The position numbers were made by a program, and so were the translations under genes. Positions 32,536 through 40,464 of a DNA stretch of 64,000 bases are shown here, one piece after another (positions within the stretch are counted from its first letter, which is position 1; every line of letters starts with the position of its first letter). The stretch is from Candidatus Pullichristensenella stercorigallinarum. GTDB lineage: Bacteria; Bacillota; Clostridia; Christensenellales; Aristaeellaceae. The stretch lies in the NCBI GenBank assembly GCA_018712945.1, contig DVFZ01000033.1:1-64000 (forward strand). The letters are read 5' to 3'. The notes below the pieces were generated by a model, which was given only the letters and a program-made list of their open reading frames with translations, did no database searches and was not told where the DNA came from.

Positions 32536-33558
32536 GTGCGCAATATAGCGCTGCAACCCGAGCGCCTGGAGGCGCTGCTGGAAACAATCGGCCGCGTGCG
32601 TGCGGTTGCTATTGGCGATGTGTGTCTGGATGTGTATTGGATCGCGGATATGCGCCGCGCCACGCTTTCGCGGGAAACGCCGCATTTCAATTTGCCGGTT
32701 ATGGAAGAACGTTACTCGCTGGGCGCGGCCGGAAACGCCATGAGCAATATGCGCGCGCTGGGCGCGACGGTTCTACCCCTCACGCTGCTGGGTGAGGACT
32801 GGCGCGGCGGCATCGTCCGCAGGTTGATGGCGGAAATGTCGCTTCCCTCCGACGGCCTGATCGCCGTGCCAGGGCGCATTACGCCCGCCTACGTCAAGCC
32901 CTATCGGTGCGGCCATGGGGATGTGCGCTATGAGGATCCGCGCATCGACTTTGAAAACGCCCAGCCGCCCTGCGAAGCGGCGGAGCGGATGCTGGTGGAG
33001 GCGCTTGAGCACGCCGCGGACGGCGCGGATGTGATCGTCGTTTCAGACCAGTTGGGCACGGGGGTGGTAACGCCCCGCGTGCGGGAAACGCTCTGCACCC
33101 TTGCCGCCAGGGGCAGGAAGGTCATCGTCGACAGCAGAGACAATATTGCAGCGTATAAAGGCTGCATCCTCAAGCCCAACGAGTTGGAAGCGGCGCGTGC
33201 CGCGTCGCTCGCTCCCGCCGCCGTCACGCCGGAGGAATATCTGCCGGTAGCCCGGAAACTGTGGGACATGAGTGGCGGCGATGTAATCATTACGCTTGGC
33301 GCGGCGGGGGCGATGTGCCTCGGAAGCGGCGGGGAACCCTGCTTCGCGCCCGCAATGCGCGTGCCGCCGCCCATTGATATCGTCGGCGCGGGTGACAGCT
33401 TCCTTTCCGCCTGCGCGCTGGCGCTGGGCGCGGGCGCGGCGCTCGAGGAAGCCATCGCCCTTGGCAACCTGGCCTCCGCCGTCACCATTCAGAAAATCGG
33501 CCAGACCGGAACCGCCAGCGCGGCGGAAATCCGCGCGGCCTATGCAAAACGAGGATAA
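32536..33558 (+). CDS. PfkB-family carbohydrate kinase, HldE/RfaE kinase-domain-like
   Basis: 340 residues from a GTG at 32536, one base after the regulator stop and preceded by GGGGGA. It shows the PfkB core: GDVCLDVYW start, GAAGNAMSNMRALGA glycine stretch, and the catalytic DIVGAGDSF near the C-terminus. Segments such as RETPHFNLPVMEERYSLGAAGN and VDSRDNIAAYKGCILKPNELEA recall D-glycero-beta-D-manno-heptose-7-phosphate kinase (HldE domain 1). No cytidylyltransferase domain is fused. Substrate unproven; heptose phosphate, fructose phosphate or a pentose are all possible. Confidence 0.82.
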   Translation: MRNIALQPERLEALLETIGRVRAVAIGDVCLDVYWIADMRRATLSRETPHFNLPVMEERYSLGAAGNAMSNMRALGATVLPLTLLGEDWRGGIVRRLMAEMSLPSDGLIAVPGRITPAYVKPYRCGHGDVRYEDPRIDFENAQPPCEAAERMLVEALEHAADGADVIVVSDQLGTGVVTPRVRETLCTLAARGRKVIVDSRDNIAAYKGCILKPNELEAARAASLAPAAVTPEEYLPVARKLWDMSGGDVIITLGAAGAMCLGSGGEPCFAPAMRVPPPIDIVGAGDSFLSACALALGAGAALEEAIALGNLASAVTIQKIGQTGTASAAEIRAAYAKRG

Positions 33559-33564
33559 TTACAA

Positions 33565-34368
33565 ATGGAAATATTGCATTCTGTCCCCAAAACGCCGGTT
33601 AAGGCGGTGCTGTTTGACTTTGACGGCACCATTTCCACCCTGCGCTACGGCTGGGAGGCCGTGATGCGGCAGATGATGTTGGAACTGATTGCGGGCGGCA
33701 AGGAGCCGGATGCGGCGCTTGTCCGCCTGGTGGATGATTATATTGAGGAATCCACCGGCATACAGACCATCTTTCAAATGAAGTGGCTGGCCGCGCGCGT
33801 GCGCGAATATGGCCGCACAGACCTGCCCGACGATCCCTGGTGGTACAAGGACGAATACAACCGCCGCCTGATGCGCACGGTGTCCGGCCGTGTGGCGGCA
33901 GTGTCCTCCGGCGCGGAGCCGCGCGAAAAATACCTCATCGCGGGCGCGGCGCGGTTTCTCGCCGCTTTGCGGGCGCGCGGCGTATCTTGCTATGTGGCCA
34001 GCGGCACAGACGACGCGGATGTGCGCGCCGAGGCGCACGCCCTGGGCGTGGACGGCTATTTTGCGCGCATCGCTGGCGCGCCAGCGCACGCGGAGAGCTG
34101 CGCCAAGGAAGCGGCATTGCGCATGCTTGTCGGTGAAATCGGCCTTTCCGGAGACAAAATCGCCGTCATCGGCGATGGCAAGGTGGAAATCGCCCTGGCC
34201 AAGGAGATTGGCGCGCGGGCCTTGGGACTGGCGACGGATGAGGAAGCCTTATGCGGCGTCAACGAAAAAAAGCGCGCCCGCCTCGTTCGCGCCGGTGCGG
34301 ACGCCATTGAAGGCGATTTTCTGGACGAAGCGGCCCTGCTTTCCTGGCTGGGATTTGAGGAGGTGTAA
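33565..34368 (+). CDS. HAD-superfamily sugar phosphatase/phosphoglucomutase-like
   Basis: 267 residues, ATG after GAGGAT and 6 nt downstream of the kinase. HAD motif I is DFDGT (18-22), motif II lies in YVASGTDD, and motif IV reads VIGDGKVEI. A helical cap domain separates motif I and II. Subfamily I HAD enzymes of this type dephosphorylate sugar phosphates. In heptose pathways a HAD enzyme (GmhB) removes the C7 phosphate, but GmhB is smaller, so equivalence is not claimed. Context places it in the sugar pathway. Confidence 0.8.
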   Translation: MEILHSVPKTPVKAVLFDFDGTISTLRYGWEAVMRQMMLELIAGGKEPDAALVRLVDDYIEESTGIQTIFQMKWLAARVREYGRTDLPDDPWWYKDEYNRRLMRTVSGRVAAVSSGAEPREKYLIAGAARFLAALRARGVSCYVASGTDDADVRAEAHALGVDGYFARIAGAPAHAESCAKEAALRMLVGEIGLSGDKIAVIGDGKVEIALAKEIGARALGLATDEEALCGVNEKKRARLVRAGADAIEGDFLDEAALLSWLGFEEV

Positions 34369-34370
34369 GC

Positions 34371-35357
34371 ATGCGCAGGGATCTGCAGCTTAGCTTTGAG
34401 GGGATACGCACCTGGTCGAGCCGGGAGCGCGTCAACCTGGTAAAAATTGAGGATTTGAAAACCCCGGGGGTAGACCCGGTTCCGGCGTGGGAAAACGCGG
34501 ATTTTGACGAATTGGTCGAGCGCGTGGTGACGGCGCGGCGCAACGGACGCCCGGTCATCCTGTCCATGGGTGCGCACGTTATCAAAAACTGGCTCAGCCG
34601 CTACCTGATCGCCCTGATTCAGAAGGGCGTCATTACCCATCTGGCGGGCAACGGCGCCTGCTCCATCCACGATTTTGAGCTGTGTTACCTCGGCGGCACT
34701 TCCGAACATGTGCCCACCGCCATCGAGGACGGTTCCTTCGGCATGTGGGAGGAAACCGGGGCCTGGATGAATGAGGCCATCCAGCAGGGCGCAAAGCGGG
34801 GCATGGGATACGGTTGCGCGCTCGCCGCCTATATGGATGAGCACCCTGAGCGCTTCCCGCATCTGGACGACTGCGTGCTCTATCAGGCCTATAAGGCGGA
34901 TGTGCCCGCCACTTACCATATCGCCCTCGGCACGGACATCATCCACCAGCACCCCAGCGTGGATTTTGCCGCCATCGGCGCGTGCAGCGGCGTGGATTTC
35001 CATAAGTTCTGTTACTCGGTGTCAGAGCTTGAGGGCGGCGTATACATGAACTTTGGTTCCGGCGTGATCGGCCCGGAGGTGTTTCTGAAGGCGCTGTCCA
35101 TTTCCCGCAATCTCGGCCATCCCACCCGGCAAATTACCACCGCCAACTTCGACCTCATCGACCTGGGCGATTTCCGCAAGCCCATCGGCTACGACAACCC
35201 CAATTACTACTACCGTCCGCGCAAGAACATCGTCAACCGCCCGGTGAGCACTGGCGGCAAGGGCTGGCACTTCGTCGTGGACCACAAGGTTTCCATTCCC
35301 AACCTCTACGCGCGGGTGATGGAAAAGACCGGCGGGGAGGGATTTACCCATGCATGA
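34371..35357 (+). CDS. Deoxyhypusine-synthase-like protein of unknown function
   Basis: 328 residues, starting 2 nt after the HAD gene with GGAGGTG inside its 3' end. The sequence has a Rossmann-like layout: VILSMGAHVIKNWLSRY, LAGNGACSIHDFEL, GACSGVDFHKF and a late STGGKGWHF. The order and spacing recall the NAD-binding deoxyhypusine synthase fold. The EAVSWGK motif holding the spermidine lysine of true enzymes is absent; a lysine is present in GGKG. Bacteria have no hypusine, so a different NAD-linked reaction on a sugar is likely. The fold assignment is from memory and only moderately certain. Confidence 0.5.
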   Translation: MRRDLQLSFEGIRTWSSRERVNLVKIEDLKTPGVDPVPAWENADFDELVERVVTARRNGRPVILSMGAHVIKNWLSRYLIALIQKGVITHLAGNGACSIHDFELCYLGGTSEHVPTAIEDGSFGMWEETGAWMNEAIQQGAKRGMGYGCALAAYMDEHPERFPHLDDCVLYQAYKADVPATYHIALGTDIIHQHPSVDFAAIGACSGVDFHKFCYSVSELEGGVYMNFGSGVIGPEVFLKALSISRNLGHPTRQITTANFDLIDLGDFRKPIGYDNPNYYYRPRKNIVNRPVSTGGKGWHFVVDHKVSIPNLYARVMEKTGGEGFTHA

Positions 35358-35910
35358 AAACCTTGACCGGGCGGTCGATTTGATCGCCACATGCTTTGAA
35401 CAGGGCGGCAAGCTGCTTTTGTGCGGCAACGGCGGCAGCGGCGCAGACTCGGCGCATATTCTCGGCGAGCTGGTGAAGGGCTTTATGTCCAAGCGGCCCC
35501 TTTCCGCGGATCTCGTCGAAAAAATTGGCCAGCCGTGGGCGCAAAATCTGCAAATGGGCCTGCCTGCCATCGACCTGACGGCCAACAACGCCCTCATCGG
35601 CGCAGTGGCCAACGACCAGGACGGCCTTTTGCCCTACGCGCAGCAGGTGATGGCCTACGCCCGTCCCGGCGACGTGTTGCTGGGCATCTCCACCTCCGGC
35701 AACGCCGAAAACGTCGTCCGCGCCATGATTACCGCGCGGGCACTGGGCGCAAAGTGCGTCGCCCTCACGGGCAGGGACGGCGGAAAAATGCGGCAATATG
35801 CCGACGTACTGCTCAACGTGGACGAAACGGAGACCTACAAGGTGCAGGAAAAGCATCTGCCGCTCTATCATCAGCTCTGCATGCGCGTGGAAAAGCGCAT
35901 CTTCGGCTGA
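35350..35910 (+). CDS. SIS-domain phosphosugar isomerase, GmhA-like
   Basis: 186 residues, overlapping the preceding gene by 8 nt with GGGGAGGG upstream. The single SIS domain has the phosphate-binding GNGGSGADSAH (26-36) and ISTSGNAENV, and ends HQLCMRVEKRIF. It resembles GmhA, which interconverts sedoheptulose-7-phosphate and manno-heptose-7-phosphate. Length matches GmhA (about 190). No LPS or S-layer heptose genes are nearby, and import genes precede it, so a catabolic role is as likely as a biosynthetic one. Confidence 0.85.
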   Translation: MHENLDRAVDLIATCFEQGGKLLLCGNGGSGADSAHILGELVKGFMSKRPLSADLVEKIGQPWAQNLQMGLPAIDLTANNALIGAVANDQDGLLPYAQQVMAYARPGDVLLGISTSGNAENVVRAMITARALGAKCVALTGRDGGKMRQYADVLLNVDETETYKVQEKHLPLYHQLCMRVEKRIFG

Positions 35911-35921
35911 CAGGAGGCAAT

Positions 35922-36806
35922 ATGGGAACGTATTGGGGACTGGATATCGGCGGCACGAAGTGCGCGCTGGTCACGGGCACGGAAGATTGCCGGGTGCTCA
36001 CGCGCCATGCGGTGGCGACGCGCGATTTTGAGCGCTGGCAGGACGTGCTTGAAGCTCTGCTTGCGCAGGCGCCGGCCGAAACGCCCACGGCCGTGGGCAT
36101 CAGCTGTGGCGGCCCGCTCGACAGCCGCCGGGGGCGCATCCTCTCGCCGCCGAACTTGCCGGGCTGGGACGATGTGCCCATCGTGGACTGGCTGAAAACG
36201 CGGCTGGGCGCGCCGGTTTTTCTGCAAAACGACGCCAACGCCTGCGCGCTGGCGGAGTGGCGCTTCGGCGCGGGGCGCGGCTGCGAGAATATGATTTTCC
36301 TGACCTTTGGCACCGGCTTTGGCGCGGGGCTGATTCTGAATGGCCGCCTCTACGCGGGCACGAACGACATGGCGGGGGAAATCGGCCATGTGCGCGCCGA
36401 AAAGGACGGCCCGGTAGGTTACGGCAAGCGCGGCTCGTTCGAGGGCTTCTGTTCCGGGGGCGGCATCGCGCAGCTCGCCGGAGGCAAAAGCGCCCGCGAA
36501 GTGGTGGAACTGGCCGGCGCGGGCGACGCACGCATGCGCGCCGTGCTTTCGGAAAGCGCACGGCGGCTGGGCGCATGTCTTGCCCTGCTCATCGACCTTT
36601 TCAACCCTGAGCGCATTGTCATCGGCAGCATCTACGCCCGCGCCGAACGCTATTTCCGGGATGAGGCCATGCGCGTTGTGGAGCAGGAGGCCCTGCCGCG
36701 CGCGCGCTGCGTCTGCGAAGTGCTGCCCGCACAGCTTGGGGATGCCATCGGCGATATGGCGGCGCTGTCGGTAGGCATCGACGGCATGCTGCAAAAACAT
36801 ATATAG
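35922..36806 (+). CDS. ROK-family sugar kinase
   Basis: 294 residues, ATG after CAGGAGG. The ATP-binding start is GLDIGGTKCA, the catalytic Asp lies in FLQNDANACALAEW, and GEIGH follows. The usual ROK zinc cluster CxCGxxGCxE is replaced by GYGKRGSFEGFCSGGG, so the zinc site is lost or altered. No DNA-binding domain is present, so it is an enzyme. It probably phosphorylates the imported sugar or its ketose form. Confidence 0.88.
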   Translation: MGTYWGLDIGGTKCALVTGTEDCRVLTRHAVATRDFERWQDVLEALLAQAPAETPTAVGISCGGPLDSRRGRILSPPNLPGWDDVPIVDWLKTRLGAPVFLQNDANACALAEWRFGAGRGCENMIFLTFGTGFGAGLILNGRLYAGTNDMAGEIGHVRAEKDGPVGYGKRGSFEGFCSGGGIAQLAGGKSAREVVELAGAGDARMRAVLSESARRLGACLALLIDLFNPERIVIGSIYARAERYFRDEAMRVVEQEALPRARCVCEVLPAQLGDAIGDMAALSVGIDGMLQKHI

Positions 36807-36827
36807 AGCGATTAAGGAGGTTCTCGC

Positions 36828-37508
36828 ATGAAACGGTCTCAGATCAACCAGGCGATGCAGTGGGCTGACGACTACCTGCGCGCCAACAACATCCGCCTTC
36901 CCGAATACGCCTATTGGCCGCTGGAAACGTGGAAGGAAAACGCCGCCAGGCTCGATGTGATTCGCAAGGTCATGCTCGGCTGGGACGTCACGGACTTCGG
37001 CATGGATGACTTTGCCAACATCGGCGCGGTGCTCTACACCGTGCGTAACGGCAGCATCACGGAAAAGGGCGTGGGCGTGCCCTACTGTGAAAAGTACATC
37101 GTCATGCGCGACGGACAGCGCCTGCCCAAGCACTACCACGTCAGCAAGACGGAGGATATCATCAACCGCGCCGGAGGCCCGCTGCGCGTGCTTTTGTGGA
37201 ATGTCGACCCCACCACGGGCAAACAGCTTGAAACAGACGTGAATGTCTACATGGACGGCGTTTTGCGCACCTATGGGGCGGGCGAGGAGATCCTTGTAGA
37301 TCCGGGCAACAGCATATCCCTCACGCCTTATATGGCCCACATCTTCGGCCCACAGGCGGGTACCGATCTGATTGCCGGCGAAGTTTCCGCCGTCAACGAT
37401 GACAATACGGACAATTACTTCCTCGAGGACACGCGCCGCTTTGCGGACATCGACGAGGACGAACCGATTCTTCATCCCCTGTGCAACGAATACGACAAGC
37501 TGACCTGA
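36828..37508 (+). CDS. D-lyxose-isomerase-like cupin
   Basis: 226 residues after AAGGAGG. The cupin metal site appears as KHYHVSKTED with a later PYMAHIFGP, which would supply the two His, Glu and distal His ligands. The length and motif order match D-lyxose ketol-isomerases, which convert D-lyxose to D-xylulose and D-mannose to D-fructose. This is the last enzyme of the locus. By analogy it could isomerise any aldose with the manno configuration at C2, including manno-heptose. Confidence 0.78.
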   Translation: MKRSQINQAMQWADDYLRANNIRLPEYAYWPLETWKENAARLDVIRKVMLGWDVTDFGMDDFANIGAVLYTVRNGSITEKGVGVPYCEKYIVMRDGQRLPKHYHVSKTEDIINRAGGPLRVLLWNVDPTTGKQLETDVNVYMDGVLRTYGAGEEILVDPGNSISLTPYMAHIFGPQAGTDLIAGEVSAVNDDNTDNYFLEDTRRFADIDEDEPILHPLCNEYDKLT

Positions 37509-37551
37509 CCTGCCGCCCAACCTTTGTCCATTTCCCTTTACACAACAGCCC

Positions 37552-37580
37552 TTGCGCCGGAAGCGTTTTTGCGCTAGGAT
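37552..37580 (+). promoter_or_regulatory. Promoter of the 75-residue protein gene
   Basis: TTGCGC (37552-37557), 17-bp spacer, TAGGAT (37575-37580). The stretch CTTGCGCCGGAAGCG is identical to that at the promoter near 46741. Confidence 0.6.
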
Positions 37581-37615
37581 GAAACCCATCGCATAGCAGA
37601 AAGGATGGGGAGACC

Positions 37616-37843
37616 ATGAGCGAGCAAAATACGCATCCCAAAACCTGGGAAGAAACCGTGGAGCCGGAAAAGGCCAAGCGCAAAAACTGGGCGGGCTTTG
37701 TCGAAAACGAGGCTGTGACCTTCTTTGAGAAGTTTGATTTGGAAAAGCTGACCCTCGAGGACGGCATGGGCAACAAGGCCAAATTGCAGCGCACCAAGAA
37801 CAACAGCATCAAGATTGAGTATACATCTTCAGTGGTGCTGTAA
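37616..37843 (+). CDS. Small charged protein of unknown function
   Basis: 75 residues, ATG after AAGGATGGGGAG. It is rich in Lys, Glu and aromatic residues (KNWAGFVENEAVTFFEKFDLEKLTLEDG), with no signal peptide, membrane segment or cysteine, so it is cytoplasmic. It has its own promoter and a strong terminator, which argues that it is a real monocistronic gene. I do not recognise a family. Confidence 0.7.
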   Translation: MSEQNTHPKTWEETVEPEKAKRKNWAGFVENEAVTFFEKFDLEKLTLEDGMGNKAKLQRTKNNSIKIEYTSSVVL

Positions 37844-37854
37844 CGCCCAGAACA

Positions 37855-37892
37855 ACGGAACGGACGCATGATCGCATCCGTTCCGTATTTTT
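37855..37892 (+). terminator. Terminator of the small protein gene
   Basis: Perfect 13-bp stem at 37855-37867 and 37874-37886 with a 6-nt loop, then ATTTTTC. It may also stop feoB transcription from the other side. Confidence 0.88.
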
Positions 37893-37943
37893 CGCCGTGG
37901 CAGAATGTTCAATGAGACAATGCCTTTTGCGTCAGTGCCAAGG

Positions 37944-39998
37944 CTATGGCGCAAGGGAGAACACGCGCGCCAGAACCGCCGTCAGCGCGCAGGCGGCCAT
38001 CCCCAGAACCGCCGGCAGCAATACGGAAACCAACGTCCACTTTGCGCTGCGCGTTTCCCGGGCGATGGTGATCACCGTGGTCGAGCAGGGCCAGTGCATC
38101 AGCGAAAAGAGGATTGTATTCAGCGCCGTCAGCCACGTCCAGCCGTTGGCGGAAAGCAGCGCGCCCAGAGCCGCCGTGCTTTCCGGCTGCGCAAGCGCTC
38201 CGCCGGAGAGATAGGCCATCATCGTCAGCGGCAGCACCAGCTCATTGGCAGGGAAGGCCAGGATAAAGGCCATGAGGATGGCCCCGTCCAGGCCCAGAAA
38301 GCGGGCGAAGGGGTCGAGCGCGCCCACACAGAGGGACAGCAACGTGCCGCCGGAAAGGCGGATGTTCGCCAGCGCCCAAATGGCCAGCCCCGCCGGGGCG
38401 GCCACAGCCACGGCGCGGCCCAGCACGCGCAGCGTGCGATCCACAACAGAACGCGCAATCACGCGCCCCACCTGCGGGCGGCGGAATGGCGGCAGCTCCA
38501 GCGTAAACGCCGAGGGCACGCCCTTGAGAAGTGTCGCTGAGAGCAGGCGCGAGGATGCGAATGTGACCAATACGCCCAGCACAATCACGCCCGCGAGCAT
38601 CAGCGCCGCCATGGGCCAGGACGCGGCCAGAAACAGGCCGATGAGCGAAATCATCATCGGAAAACGGCCGTTGCAGGGCACAAATACATTCGTCAGTATG
38701 GCGATCAGGCGCTCGCGCGGGCTGTCGATGATGCGGCAGCCCACCACGCCGGCGGCGTTGCAGCCCAGCCCCATGCACATGGTCAACGCCTGCTTCCCGC
38801 AGGCATGGCAGCGCTTGAAGGCCGCGTCCAGATTAAAGGCCACGCGCGGCAGATACCCCAGGTCTTCCAACAGCGTAAACAGGGGGAAGAAGATGGCCAT
38901 CGGCGGCAGCATCACCGCCACCACCCAGCCCAGCGCCCGAAACATGCCCTCGCACAGCATGGAAATCAGCCAGCCAGGCGCCCGCAGCGCCGCAAGCGCC
39001 CCCGATAACCATGTTTCCGCATGCGCAAAGAACGCAGAAAGCATTTCCGAGGGCACGTTTGCCCCGGCAATGGTGATGTAAAGCACCAGCGCCAGCAAAA
39101 GCAGCATGATGGGCAGGCCGGTCAGGCGGCCGGTGAGCAGGCGGTCCAGCCGCGCCTGCCGCGCCAGCGCGCCCGGACGTGTCCGCACGCACGCGGCGCT
39201 GATTTGCTCCGCCTGCGCGAAAATGGCCGCGGCGGCTTCCTCGCGCGCGCGTTCCGGGCGGATGCGCTCCGTTTCCTCGCGCACGGCGCGCATTTCGCGC
39301 ACAGAAACGCCCAATTCCGCCTCCAGCCGGACGATCATGCCCCGGTCGTCCTCGAGGATGCGCATGGCCGCAAAGGGCGCGTACAGGCTTGCGCCCCGCT
39401 CCGCGAGATCGGCGGCAATGCGGTCACGGGCGTATTCTATGTCCGGCGCGTAGCGCACCAGGCGAGGCTGGGGGCGGTTCTTGCCTGCGGCTACATCGCG
39501 CACGCGGCGCAAAAGCGCCTCCACGCCTGCGCCATCGCGCGCCGCGCAACCCGATACAGGCACGCCCAGCGCGTTTTCCAGCGCCGACAAATCCACGCTT
39601 ATCCCGCGCCGCCGCGCCTCGTCCATGAGGTTGACGCAGACCACAACGCGCGGCGTCAGCTCCAGCACCTGTAAAACCAGGTTCAATCCACGCTCCAGAC
39701 AGGTGGCGTCGCAGACCACGATCACCGCGTCCGCGCCGCCAAAGCAGATGGCGTCGCGCGCGGCCTCCTCCTCGGCGGAGTGCGAAAACAGCGAATAGGC
39801 CCCCGGCGTGTCGCCGAGCAGGAAGCGCCAGCCATCCGCCTTGCCATGGCCCCAGGCGCTGCCCACGGTTTTCCCCGGCCAGTTGCCTGTGTGTTGCTTC
39901 AGGCCGGTAATGCGGTTGAACAGCGTGCTTTTGCCCACATTTGGATTCCCGGCCAAGACCACGACCGGCGGCGTCCCGCCCTGCGCCGGGGCGTTCAT
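37944..39998 (-). CDS. feoB: Ferrous iron transporter FeoB
   Basis: 684 residues from the ATG at 39998 (GGGAGGT upstream, overlapping the feoA stop by 4 nt). The N-terminal G domain has GNPNVGKST, DTPGAYSL and NLMDE motifs. A helical spacer and a membrane domain with two Gate/Nucleoside-recognition repeats follow, including the conserved cysteine-containing stretch CMGLGCNAAGV. It imports Fe(II). Length is near the lower end for the family. A candidate operator lies upstream of feoA. Confidence 0.95.
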   Translation of the reverse strand: MNAPAQGGTPPVVVLAGNPNVGKSTLFNRITGLKQHTGNWPGKTVGSAWGHGKADGWRFLLGDTPGAYSLFSHSAEEEAARDAICFGGADAVIVVCDATCLERGLNLVLQVLELTPRVVVCVNLMDEARRRGISVDLSALENALGVPVSGCAARDGAGVEALLRRVRDVAAGKNRPQPRLVRYAPDIEYARDRIAADLAERGASLYAPFAAMRILEDDRGMIVRLEAELGVSVREMRAVREETERIRPERAREEAAAAIFAQAEQISAACVRTRPGALARQARLDRLLTGRLTGLPIMLLLLALVLYITIAGANVPSEMLSAFFAHAETWLSGALAALRAPGWLISMLCEGMFRALGWVVAVMLPPMAIFFPLFTLLEDLGYLPRVAFNLDAAFKRCHACGKQALTMCMGLGCNAAGVVGCRIIDSPRERLIAILTNVFVPCNGRFPMMISLIGLFLAASWPMAALMLAGVIVLGVLVTFASSRLLSATLLKGVPSAFTLELPPFRRPQVGRVIARSVVDRTLRVLGRAVAVAAPAGLAIWALANIRLSGGTLLSLCVGALDPFARFLGLDGAILMAFILAFPANELVLPLTMMAYLSGGALAQPESTAALGALLSANGWTWLTALNTILFSLMHWPCSTTVITIARETRSAKWTLVSVLLPAVLGMAACALTAVLARVFSLAP

Positions 39999-40243
39999 GC
40001 GCAGACCTCCCGGGCCGATGCGCACACCAGCGCGGCGTCCTCGCGCCGCAGGGCGATGACCGCGCCGCGAATCAGGTAGGCGCGCGGCTCGCCCGAGGGC
40101 GCGGCAAACAGGCAGCGCACCCGCGCGCCGCGCGTAAGCCCCAAATCCATCAAGCGGGTGGTTATATCCCGGCCGTTATCCGGGAAAAGGCCGCGCACCG
40201 TGGCCAATTCGCCCGGCCGCAGCTCGTTGAGCGTAAATTGCAT
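39995..40243 (-). CDS. feoA: Ferrous iron transport protein FeoA
   Basis: 82 residues from the ATG at 40243, with GGGGGAA upstream. The frame is open further, but the upstream part has no family similarity. The SH3-like FeoA fold is evident (TLNELRPGELATVRGL; RLMDLGLTRGARVRCL; LIRGAVIALRREDA). FeoA is a small cytoplasmic partner that stimulates FeoB; the ATGA overlap couples the two. Confidence 0.93.
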   Translation of the reverse strand: MQFTLNELRPGELATVRGLFPDNGRDITTRLMDLGLTRGARVRCLFAAPSGEPRAYLIRGAVIALRREDAALVCASAREVCA

Positions 40244-40347
40244 GGAAATTCCCCCAATTTTTGTCACCGGCGCGCGCCTGCAAAGGCGAAAACCGCAGCT
40301 CCGCATCCATTCAGGCAAAAGGAATCCCGGCCCATAAAATTCAGAAA

Positions 40348-40368
40348 CATATCCTGAGATATGATATG
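40348..40368. promoter_or_regulatory. Palindromic operator candidate upstream of feoAB
   Basis: CATATC-CTGA-GATATG is a perfect inverted repeat at 40348-40363, and GATATG recurs overlapping at 40363-40368. It lies about 105 nt before feoA and could bind an iron-responsive repressor, though it matches no Fur or DtxR consensus exactly. Confidence 0.35.
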
Positions 40369-40406
40369 CCCGCCACGGGAGGGGGTGCGCAAGGGGGGGA
40401 AAAGCG

Positions 40407-40436
40407 GCATGTTTTGGCCCCGAGCGGCACACAATT
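40407..40436 (+). promoter_or_regulatory. Possible sigma-F/G-type promoter of dacF
   Basis: GCATG (40407-40411), 15-nt spacer, GCACACAATT (40427-40436), partly matching the forespore consensus (GYWTA, then ending AnAMTW). Bacillus dacF is transcribed by sigma-F. The GGnr part of the -10 is poor. Confidence 0.3.
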
Positions 40437-40464
40437 AGACAGCATGTTCTGTGGAGGGATGTCT

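Noticed and set aside
35871..37589. 572-codon minus-strand frame opposite the ROK kinase and lyxose isomerase genes
   Set aside because: Crosses two well-supported genes and their ribosome-binding sites; no features of its own.
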